Shown here one piece after another: positions 6,852 through 12,297 of a stretch of DNA of 12,297 nt. How positions within the stretch are numbered: position 1 is the stretch's first letter; every line of letters begins with the position of its first letter. The translations under genes were made by a program, and so were the position numbers. The notes below the pieces were generated by a model that saw nothing but the letters and a program-made list of their open reading frames with translations, was not told the origin of the DNA and did no database searches. Origin of the DNA: Euryarchaeota archaeon UBA181 (lineage in GTDB: Archaea > Thermoplasmatota > Poseidoniia > Poseidoniales > Thalassarchaeaceae); the NCBI GenBank assembly GCA_002496725.1, contig DALI01000074.1, positions 1-12,297 on the forward strand, given 5' to 3'.

Positions 6852-8078
6852 GTGGAAAGTGAGCCCATACACATCCTAGGAGCTGGCCTCTCAGGACTCT
6901 CTGCGGCTATATTACTATCAAAGGCTGGACATGAGGTGCATGTTCACGAGATAAGGGAGGATAGCGGTGCAAGGTTTGATGGTGACTTCCAGGGCTTGGA
7001 AAATTGGACTGGCGATAATGATTTCTTCGAGGAAATGAGTGAATGGGGACTAGATCCCACTAGTTTCAAGTCCAATGCCTTTAGCATAGTAGATCTTATT
7101 CATCCTGATGACGTCATTACCCAGCCGAAGACCGAAGGAATAGCCTTCAGAGTTGTAGAAAGAGGTACTGACGAACATTGTATCGATCAAGGATTCAAGA
7201 GAATGGCAATAGAATCTGGTGCGAAAATACACTACAAATCAAAGAGGGATCCAAAAGATTGCCGTATTATTGCCGCTGGCCCAAAGGATTCTAGTGCCAT
7301 AGCGTTCGGTGAGGTTTTTCATACCGATCATCCAAATCATGTTTCATTCCAGCTAAATGACAAGTTAGCCCCTGGGGCCTATTCTTATCTAATCATCATT
7401 GATGGTATTGGTCTAATCTGTACATGTCTCTGGAGGAAGCAGAAGAAGAGCGGTAGATACCTTAACGAAACTATTGCATGGTATGAGAGGCACTATGAGT
7501 TGAACAGAAAGCCGATAAAGAGAGTCGGTGGTAAGGGTGATTTTTCCATCCCTGACCGATATTTCCATGAAGGCAGGTATTACGTTGGAGAGGCTGGTGG
7601 ACTCCAGGACTTCATGTGGGGATTCGGGATGAGGTATGCGATAACCAGTGGAGCTCTTGCAGCTAAATCGATACTTGGAGAATGTGATTATGAATCTGAA
7701 ATCAGGGAGAAGCTTCTCCCTCTGATCAAAGTAAGTGCCACTAATCGTTTTCTCATGAACAGAATTGGAGACAGGGGATTCAAAATGGTCGCACAACATT
7801 GGATGAGAGATCAGAGAAAGAAAGGGGATGGATTGGAATTTATGCGATGGGTATACACTCCTGGATTAGTAAGGAGGATGTTATGGCCAATTGCTAAATT
7901 AGCCATGCTCAGGAAGAAGAAATTGAAAGATGGTAGGGTGGTAACAAGAATGCCATTCCGTGGTTCTCTCAGTAGAGATTCTTGGGAACAGAGTGAACGG
8001 GCGCTTGAAATATCTGAGCAGTGGAATGATGTTAGAAAATCAGGAGGGGCTTTGTCATTCCCAGATAGTGATGTCTGA
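6852..8078 (+). CDS. FAD-dependent oxidoreductase, geranylgeranyl-reductase-like
   Basis: This is a Rossmann flavoprotein of about 408 residues. The N-terminus has a dinucleotide-binding GAGLSG at 10-15 in IHILGAGLSGLSAAILLSKAG, and an acidic residue (Glu33 in VHVHE) at the end of the second strand that should hold the ribose. The second FAD motif, YVGEAGGLQDFMWGFG followed by MRYAITSG at about 245-267, resembles the GD-AG-x-G-x-G segment of geranylgeranyl reductases and related hydroxylase-fold proteins, with Glu in place of Asp. The C-terminal 100 residues are basic and helical. I chose the GTG at 6852 because the fold starts right after it; an ATG at 6759 is in frame but would overlap moaE. 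The substrate is unknown. It may reduce a lipid double bond or serve the acyl-CoA genes that follow 52 bases later; neither is shown. Confidence 0.8.
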   Translation: MESEPIHILGAGLSGLSAAILLSKAGHEVHVHEIREDSGARFDGDFQGLENWTGDNDFFEEMSEWGLDPTSFKSNAFSIVDLIHPDDVITQPKTEGIAFRVVERGTDEHCIDQGFKRMAIESGAKIHYKSKRDPKDCRIIAAGPKDSSAIAFGEVFHTDHPNHVSFQLNDKLAPGAYSYLIIIDGIGLICTCLWRKQKKSGRYLNETIAWYERHYELNRKPIKRVGGKGDFSIPDRYFHEGRYYVGEAGGLQDFMWGFGMRYAITSGALAAKSILGECDYESEIREKLLPLIKVSATNRFLMNRIGDRGFKMVAQHWMRDQRKKGDGLEFMRWVYTPGLVRRMLWPIAKLAMLRKKKLKDGRVVTRMPFRGSLSRDSWEQSERALEISEQWNDVRKSGGALSFPDSDV

Positions 8079-8101
8079 GCTCCTATTGTCCCTCCGTTTG
8101 A

Positions 8102-8108
8102 TTGATAT
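8102..8108 (+). promoter_or_regulatory. Candidate TATA box of the crotonase gene
   Basis: TTGATAT begins 29 bases before the ATG at 8131. The same seven bases stand at the same distance before the BoxB-like gene. The position is that of an archaeal TATA box for a transcript starting at or next to the start codon (leaderless). A weak GGTGG at 8119-8123 could also serve as a ribosome binding site. Confidence 0.35.
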
Positions 8109-8130
8109 GGACCTCCCCGGTGGATGAGAC

Positions 8131-8991
8131 ATGACGTCATGGCCCGAGCTTAAGCCGATGAAGAACAACCTGGTAAACTACGGAGTAACAGAAAATGGTA
8201 TAGCGATAATTGAGTTGTGCTCGGACTCGGCTGGTGAGCCACTATCTGAAGGAAAAACTCCTGTCAATACATACACCAGAGAGATGTGGCATGACATTGA
8301 TGATGCGATACTAAGTGCAAGATTCAATGATGATGTTTCAGTGATTCTAATCACCGGTCATGGAGAGAAATTCTTCTCTGCAGGAGCTAGTATCAAATAT
8401 CTAAACAAATTAACTCCTAGGTACAAGTATTTCTTCTGTCTACATGCTAATGAAACACTGTCACGATTGGAACAAACTCCCAAGCTTGTAATAGCCGCTC
8501 TAAACGGGCATACTGTCGGCGGTGGTCTTGAAATTGCAATGGCTGCTGATATCAGAGTGGCGAGAAAGGGGAACTTCCAAGTCGGACTTCCCGAAGTAGC
8601 ACTTGGCGTCCTTGCAGGAACTGGAGGGACTGCTCGTTTATCCAGACTAGTAGGGAAAGCCAAAGCAATGGAGATAATGGTTACTGGGAGGAAATTCTCC
8701 TTCGAGGAATCAAAAGAAATGGATCTCGTTCATGATGTTTATGATTCTATGAGTCTGGATGAGTTCCATCAAGATGTATTAGATTATGCTGGACGATTCA
8801 CCCTTCCATTTGCGGCCGCTAAAGCTATTGGTAACATAAAAAGAAGTGTCCAAAGTGGTCTGGAAATCCCTCTTGAGTACCATTTAGCGCTAGAGAGAGA
8901 GTTACAATCAGATCTCTTCCAGTCTAACGATGCTAAAGAAGGGATTAAGGCATATGTTGAAACTAAGACTCCTAGATTTGAAGGAAATTAA
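8131..8991 (+). CDS. Enoyl-CoA hydratase/isomerase family (crotonase)
   Basis: This 286-residue single-domain crotonase probably adds water to a 2-enoyl-CoA. FFSAGASIKYL at 81-91 supplies the first oxyanion-hole backbone amide, and NGHTVGGGLEIAMAADIR at 125-142 the second. Both catalytic glutamates of hydratases appear present: Glu134 in GGGLE and Glu155 in GLPEVALGVLAGTGGTARL. The usual Asp in AGADIK is Ser here. The C-terminal helices are complete. The length is that of a standard hydratase, about half of the two-domain BoxC ring-opening enzyme, so I do not call it BoxC. A second in-frame ATG at 8158 is possible; I kept 8131 for its promoter-like spacing. It is followed after 60 bases by the BoxB-like gene, so it may act on the product of the epoxidase or in later beta-oxidation. 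Confidence 0.88.
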   Translation: MTSWPELKPMKNNLVNYGVTENGIAIIELCSDSAGEPLSEGKTPVNTYTREMWHDIDDAILSARFNDDVSVILITGHGEKFFSAGASIKYLNKLTPRYKYFFCLHANETLSRLEQTPKLVIAALNGHTVGGGLEIAMAADIRVARKGNFQVGLPEVALGVLAGTGGTARLSRLVGKAKAMEIMVTGRKFSFEESKEMDLVHDVYDSMSLDEFHQDVLDYAGRFTLPFAAAKAIGNIKRSVQSGLEIPLEYHLALERELQSDLFQSNDAKEGIKAYVETKTPRFEGN

Positions 8992-9022
8992 TTCATAATT
9001 TGGGGATTTTCTGATACGTCGT

Positions 9023-9029
9023 TTGATAT
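9023..9029 (+). promoter_or_regulatory. Candidate TATA box of the BoxB-like gene
   Basis: TTGATAT begins 29 bases before the ATG at 9052, as for the crotonase gene. GAGGGT at 9045-9050 lies too close to the ATG to be a good ribosome binding site, which favours a leaderless transcript. Confidence 0.35.
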
Positions 9030-9051
9030 ACCTGTTATTCAAGCGAGGGTT

Positions 9052-10191
9052 ATGGCAGATACTGAGATAGTAGAGAGTTATAGTCAAAACTTTGAGTCTT
9101 GGATTAATGACTTCAGCGAGTGGCAAACGAGAATTGGTTTCGATCCTTCATGGCTCGGAGACTACAGGTTTGACATTAAATTCGATTGGGACACGGCTGG
9201 TAGTGAGATTGAGTTTGGGGATTTTCTAGGAATGCCCAAGTGGGAGCGTAGGATGCAGATCCCTCAGCAGAATATCATGGATTCAATTATCACTATGGTA
9301 AGCGTCCAAGGAGATACAGAGTTTGCCAGTGTCGAGCAACAGAACCATCTGCTAGCTTCTGCACCCACTGAATATGATAGGAAATCCGCACTGAGAATAA
9401 TGTGTGAAGAACAAAGGCATGGATGGCAGATGGCATATCTTCTTTGTACATTCTTTGGAGAGCAGGGAGTTAGAGAGGCATCGAAACTTTTGGAAAGGAA
9501 CGCTCAGGAAGGAACAAGGATTCTTGGCTCATTCAATGAACCAATAGATCATTGGCTTGACTTCTTCTGCTTCACACACTTCATTGATAGGGATGGAAAA
9601 TATCAGTTGAAGATGTTGAGCACCTCGTCGTTTAAACCTCTAGCTGCTAGCATGGGGCCGATGCTTAAGGAAGAGTCATTTCATTTGGGAACGGGGGCCA
9701 ATGGACTCCGAAGAATCGTTAAGCAGGGTGTAATTCCGATTGAGCTCCTGCAGAAATATATCAACAAGTGGGTTAGTACTGGGCTAGATCTATTCGGAAC
9801 TGATGACTCGACCAGTGCGCAATGGGCGTATGTTTACGGAATCAAAGGTCGATATGACGAGAGGGAGTCCGAGCATGATGCTGATAGAGAACACCTGAAC
9901 GAGGCTAGCAGAGAGCTTTACTTTGAGGAATTAAGGAAAGAAATGGTGAGGATAAGTAAGTCTAGGAAGGAGGGGGAGCCAGAGCTTTACATTCCTTCTG
10001 ACAAATTCAAGAGAGGAATAGGAAAATATGCAGGTGAGAAATACACTGTACATGGAGATCCTTTCGATGGCAGTGACGTCGATTATGAAGAATATCTAGC
10101 GAGTGTTCTTCCTTCTGACGAGGATGAGGATAGACTCGTCAATGATTATATGAAGAAAGAGTGGATTCAGTATAGGGAATGGAAGAATTAG
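9052..10191 (+). CDS. BoxB-like diiron benzoyl-CoA/acyl-CoA epoxidase
   Basis: The 379-residue protein resembles BoxB, the oxygenase of benzoyl-CoA 2,3-epoxidase, which uses a diiron centre, O2 and electrons from BoxA. The similarity, judged from memory of the family, is clear over residues 85-220: DTEFASVEQQ at 88-97, a first metal motif CEEQRH at 118-123 (Glu120 and His123), AYLL and FFGEQG, RILGSFNE at 156-163, FTHFIDRDGKYQL at 174-186 (Asp181) and a second metal motif KEESFH at 206-211 (Glu208 and His211). Glu90 or Glu95 is a further likely ligand. Known BoxB proteins are about 470 residues, so this one is short; its last 100 residues are highly charged and not recognisable. PaaA, the related phenylacetyl-CoA epoxidase, fits less well. 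The substrate is not shown. Crotonase and hydroxyacyl-CoA dehydrogenase genes on either side suggest a CoA-thioester pathway. Confidence 0.8.
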   Translation: MADTEIVESYSQNFESWINDFSEWQTRIGFDPSWLGDYRFDIKFDWDTAGSEIEFGDFLGMPKWERRMQIPQQNIMDSIITMVSVQGDTEFASVEQQNHLLASAPTEYDRKSALRIMCEEQRHGWQMAYLLCTFFGEQGVREASKLLERNAQEGTRILGSFNEPIDHWLDFFCFTHFIDRDGKYQLKMLSTSSFKPLAASMGPMLKEESFHLGTGANGLRRIVKQGVIPIELLQKYINKWVSTGLDLFGTDDSTSAQWAYVYGIKGRYDERESEHDADREHLNEASRELYFEELRKEMVRISKSRKEGEPELYIPSDKFKRGIGKYAGEKYTVHGDPFDGSDVDYEEYLASVLPSDEDEDRLVNDYMKKEWIQYREWKN

Positions 10192-10205
10192 ATGGAGTTG
10201 ATTGA

Positions 10206-10769
10206 ATGCAATTTCACTCATTAACTGTATTTGACAAGGAAAAGTGTGCGCACTTCTTTGAGCACCTAACTGAATATTTCTTCGAACATCATCATTCTGA
10301 AGAACAGCACCCAGAAACTTATGAGAATCTCCTATACACGGTCAGAAGGCCTTACACAGCTGGGATGCTTGATGAAATTGATGATTGGATGGGACTTCCC
10401 AAGAGGCAATGGAGAGAAGAAACACAGAGAGAAGTTATGCTCTCACTCTATGCAATTAGATATCCCGATACCCTACTAATTGAGAGTCTGACAGAGCGAG
10501 CGAGGTCTGATATCAGGAGATTGTCCTCATATCTTCACTTCACACATCACACCTACTCAATTTGGGACGAAGATACACGTAAAGGTCTCGAAAGACTTGG
10601 AATAAACATACCTCCCATGGAGGAGGCTGATCCGTTCATCTATGGAGCATATGTATCTGCAATAGAGTTACTGAAAGATGTAGCGCCATTCACCTGCTTC
10701 CTTGAGCATGATGTACCTAGGCAACGCCTGTTTCAGTCTGCATTGGCCGCTTACGGCCGTGAGGCTTGA
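10206..10769 (+). CDS. Protein of unknown function, His-rich, next to BoxB-like gene
   Basis: I do not recognise this 187-residue protein. It is soluble, mostly helical by composition and rich in His and Glu: a cluster at 16-35 (HFFEHLTEYFFEHHHSEEQH) and another at 111-115 (HFTHH), plus His168. The middle (residues 65-110) looks like two amphipathic helices with many Arg and Glu. The His/Glu clusters could bind iron or another metal, but no named motif is present. GGAG at 10194-10197 lies eight bases before the ATG and supports the start. It begins 14 bases after the BoxB-like gene and ends 41 before the dehydrogenase gene, so it is probably co-expressed and may be a subunit, metal-delivery partner or stabilising protein of the epoxidase. 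That role is inferred from position only. Confidence 0.75.
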   Translation: MQFHSLTVFDKEKCAHFFEHLTEYFFEHHHSEEQHPETYENLLYTVRRPYTAGMLDEIDDWMGLPKRQWREETQREVMLSLYAIRYPDTLLIESLTERARSDIRRLSSYLHFTHHTYSIWDEDTRKGLERLGINIPPMEEADPFIYGAYVSAIELLKDVAPFTCFLEHDVPRQRLFQSALAAYGREA

Positions 10770-10796
10770 GTACGTCTTATTTCTTGGATGGTGTTC

Positions 10797-10802
10797 GAGG
10801 GG
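10797..10802 (+). promoter_or_regulatory. Ribosome binding site that decides the dehydrogenase start
   Basis: GAGGGG stands eight bases before the ATG at 10811. This favours that ATG over the in-frame TTG at 10766, which overlaps the end of the upstream gene and would add 15 residues with no family match. Confidence 0.55.
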
Positions 10803-10810
10803 TTGTGAAC

Positions 10811-11689
10811 ATGCGCACTGTGGCGGTCATCGGAGCTGGGACAATGGGCTCAGGAATAGCACAAGTATGTGCCCAGTCCGGATGGGAAACTAGACTCTAT
10901 GATTCGTTTCCCGACTCTCTTGAAAGGGGAATCTCTTCTATTCATGATTTCTGGAGAAGTGGAATTTCAAGAGGGAAGAATTCAGAAGAACAAGTAAAAT
11001 CATGGACTGAAAATATTGTCCATACCTTGGATTTGCAAGTAGCACTTAACGGGGTTGATCTAGTCATAGAAGCAATTCCTGAGAGAATTGAGCTGAAGCG
11101 GTCAATTTTTATTGAGATTGAAAAATTCGCTCCTAGCGAAGCTATTCTAGCCACTAATACCTCTGGATTGAGGGTTTCAGAGATTGCATCTGTGACAAAA
11201 AGTCCTGAAAGAGTGATCGGAATGCATTTTTTCAATCCAGTTCCAATAATGAAATTATTGGAGGTTATTAAGCATGATTTGGTATCAGAAAAGACCGTTA
11301 AAGAGGTTCTTCAGATAGGTGAAGATATGGGGAAAACGACCATAGTTGTTGAAGATGTTCCTGGATTTGCTACCAGTAGACTAGGTGTTGTCCTAGGAAA
11401 CGAAGCAATTAGAATGCTAGCAGAAGGAGTGGCCAGCGCGAGTGATATTGACACAGCAATGAAACTTGGGTATAGGCATCCCATGGGGCCGTTAGAGCTT
11501 TCCGACCTAGTTGGTCTGGATGTACGAAGAGATATTCTCAACAACCTAGCAGAATCCTTTGATGACCCCTCATATATCCCTCACCCCCTTTTGGAAAAAT
11601 TGGTACTTTCTGGAGATCTTGGTAAGAAGACCGGTAGGGGGATATACAATTGGTCTGAAGATGGAAAGTCCGATAGAGCTGACCTGTGA
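10811..11689 (+). CDS. 3-hydroxyacyl-CoA dehydrogenase (3-hydroxybutyryl-CoA dehydrogenase type)
   Basis: This NAD(P)-dependent enzyme oxidises a 3-hydroxyacyl-CoA to the 3-oxoacyl-CoA. The 292-residue protein is a complete stand-alone member, not the multifunctional type. GAGTMGSGIAQ at 8-18 binds the dinucleotide; Asp31 ends the second strand; ATNTSGL at 114-120 carries the conserved Asn and Ser; HFFNPVPIMKLLE at 139-151 holds the catalytic His139 and its partner Glu151. The C-terminal domain has DIDTAMKLG at 212-220 and HPMGPLELSDLVGLD at 223-237, and ends KKTGRGIYNW. The Asn that usually follows PGF in the second domain is Ser189 (PGFATSR), a variant I believe occurs in a known subgroup. 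It is 41 bases after the unknown gene and 9 before the transporter gene. It fits the step after the crotonase. Confidence 0.93.
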   Translation: MRTVAVIGAGTMGSGIAQVCAQSGWETRLYDSFPDSLERGISSIHDFWRSGISRGKNSEEQVKSWTENIVHTLDLQVALNGVDLVIEAIPERIELKRSIFIEIEKFAPSEAILATNTSGLRVSEIASVTKSPERVIGMHFFNPVPIMKLLEVIKHDLVSEKTVKEVLQIGEDMGKTTIVVEDVPGFATSRLGVVLGNEAIRMLAEGVASASDIDTAMKLGYRHPMGPLELSDLVGLDVRRDILNNLAESFDDPSYIPHPLLEKLVLSGDLGKKTGRGIYNWSEDGKSDRADL

Positions 11690-11698
11690 GATGGACCG

Positions 11699-11971
11699 AT
11701 GCAGGAAATAATGGTAGAGTTTATTGGGATTATTGCTGGAACTCTAGGGGTAATAGCATGGATTCCCCAAATCAGGGAAGTCTGGATTGAGGGTTTGCAT
11801 GAGGGAATATCGCTACCAACATTTTTCTTGGTATCTACAGCACTATTTTTATGGCTTATCTATGGGGCATTAGTTGGCTCAATATCGATAATTATAGCTA
11901 ATATAGCGGCATTAATATGTATTCTTTTCCTAATACTAGGTGTTGTGAGACTACGTAAGTTGGAATCATAG
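11699..11971 (+). CDS. SemiSWEET-type sugar transporter (PQ-loop/MtN3 family)
   Basis: SemiSWEETs are small three-helix membrane proteins that dimerise to let sugars pass down their gradient. The 90 residues show three hydrophobic segments: about 6-25 (FIGIIAGTLGVIAWIPQI), 38-59 (SLPTFFLVSTALFLWLIYGALV) taken in two parts, and 62-85 (SISIIIANIAALICILFLILGV). The PQ motif is at 23-24, and GISLPTFFL and LWLIYG match the family's second helix. A conserved Asn (Asn69 in IIANI) sits in the third helix as in known members. The length is typical. An in-frame ATG at 11711 is an alternative start. It begins 9 bases after the dehydrogenase gene, so it is probably read from the same transcript, although a sugar carrier has no obvious link with acyl-CoA oxidation; its true substrate could differ. 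Confidence 0.85.
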   Translation: MQEIMVEFIGIIAGTLGVIAWIPQIREVWIEGLHEGISLPTFFLVSTALFLWLIYGALVGSISIIIANIAALICILFLILGVVRLRKLES

Positions 11972-11974
11972 GCA

Positions 11975-12049
11975 TGGTGCGAACACCGGGAGTTGAACCC
12001 GGGTTAGCAGGTTGGGAACCTGCTGTCATAACCACTAGACCATGTCCGC
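11975..12049 (-). tRNA. tRNA-Gly (anticodon CCC)
   Basis: Read on the minus strand from 12049, the sequence folds as a full tRNA of 72 bases plus encoded CCA (11975-11977). The acceptor stem is GCGGACA with TGTTCGC (one G-T pair), the D arm is short, the anticodon arm is GCAGG-TTCCCAA-CCTGC, the variable loop has four bases, and the T arm is CCGGG-TTCAACT-CCCGG. The loop puts CCC at the anticodon, which reads GGG glycine codons. The discriminator base is A. There is no intron. Its 3' end lies three bases from the stop codon of the convergent transporter gene. Confidence 0.96.
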
Positions 12050-12072
12050 TTGTCTGTCGAAGGTAGTAATGA

Positions 12073-12080
12073 GTAATTTA
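12073..12080 (-). promoter_or_regulatory. Candidate TATA box of the tRNA-Gly gene
   Basis: On the minus strand TAAATTAC is centred about 27 bases before the mature tRNA 5' end, in the 52-base gap after the RGG-tail gene. This is the place and composition of an archaeal TATA box and supports an archaeal host. Confidence 0.45.
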
Positions 12081-12101
12081 GCGACTCGGTATGGAGCGTT
12101 A

Positions 12102-12297
12102 CTATGGTCTAGCATCAGCCTTACTTCTAGAGCCTCTTCTTTGATTATACTTCTTCTTGCCACGGAATGGTTTGTTTCGATTCTCATCAGAATTATTACG
12201 TGGGCCCTTGCTATGGTTTGGACCGCCTCTTCTGTTGCCGTCCTTCGGGCCGCCTCTTCTGTTGCCGTCCTTCGGGCCGCCTCTTCTGTTGCCGTCC
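12102..12297 (-). CDS. C-terminal fragment of a protein with an RGG-like basic tail (cut by window edge)
   Basis: The minus-strand frame runs from the window edge to a TAG at 12102-12104 and gives 64 residues. It starts with repeats of DGNRRGGPK (two full copies, then DGNRRGGPN), followed by a basic, polar, disordered tail (SKGPRNNSDENRNKPFRGKKKYNQRRGSR is 29 residues, described here only by its parts: NNSDENRN, FRGKKKYNQRRG, SRSKADARP). Such Gly/Arg-rich tails bind RNA and often end DEAD-box RNA helicases or other RNA-binding proteins. The body of the protein lies outside the window, so the function cannot be named. It lies 52 bases upstream of the tRNA gene on the same strand. Confidence 0.7.
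   Translation of the reverse strand, partial: DGNRRGGPKDGNRRGGPKDGNRRGGPNHSKGPRNNSDENRNKPFRGKKKYNQRRGSRSKADARP
12223..12297 (-). repeat. 27-base tandem repeat coding for DGNRRGGPK
   Basis: The 27-base unit occurs at 12223-12249 and 12250-12276, and a third copy begins at 12277 and is cut by the window edge after 21 bases. The copies are identical at base level over the part seen. The period is a multiple of three, so changes in copy number keep the frame of the encoding RGG-like tail. More copies may lie beyond the edge. Confidence 0.9.

Noticed and set aside
8131..8991. Crotonase as BoxC
   Set aside because: BoxC is about twice as long with two crotonase-like domains. This is a single-domain protein with both glutamates of a standard hydratase.
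1..12297. CRISPR array, insertion sequence, integrase or prophage
   Set aside because: No spaced direct repeats, transposase motifs or terminal inverted repeats were seen; the only tandem repeat is the coding 27-base unit at the right edge.

Overview
The window most resembles a chromosome piece from a marine euryarchaeon (Marine Group II/Poseidoniales-like). This is an inference, not proven here. Supporting signs are TATA-like boxes about 25-27 bases upstream of a tRNA gene and of two start codons, a geranylgeranyl-reductase-like flavoprotein, small winged-helix proteins in tandem, GGTG/GGAG-type ribosome binding sites, and no bacterial -35/-10 promoters that I could recognise. Several enzymes are of types usual in bacteria or eukaryotes (class I aldolase, GlpX, a BoxB-like oxygenase), which suggests transfer at some time.

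Layout. Bases 1-262 are GC-rich, hold no convincing ORF, and contain nested inverted repeats; they may be part of a structured RNA of unknown identity. Bases 275-2887 (minus) encode an 870-residue protein that I do not recognise, with an N-terminal winged helix. After a 257-base AT-rich divergent gap, two small related winged-helix proteins (3145-3423 and 3420-3680, plus) overlap by ATGA. A minus-strand block follows, in transcription order moaE, moaC, glpX, fba (6772 down to 3735): two molybdopterin-synthesis steps and two consecutive gluconeogenic/glycolytic steps.

From 6852 to 11971 a plus-strand block carries a GGR-like FAD oxidoreductase, a crotonase, a BoxB-like diiron aryl/acyl-CoA epoxidase, a His-rich unknown protein, a 3-hydroxyacyl-CoA dehydrogenase and a SemiSWEET sugar transporter. 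The epoxidase between two beta-oxidation-type enzymes suggests an aerobic CoA-thioester route for an aromatic or other acid: epoxidation, then hydration, then oxidation. The usual Box partners (BoxA reductase, two-domain BoxC, CoA ligase, BoxD) are not seen here. This is the most interesting part of the window.

The right end has a tRNA-Gly (CCC) on the minus strand and, upstream of it, the C-terminal end of a protein with an RGG-like tail built from 27-base repeats.
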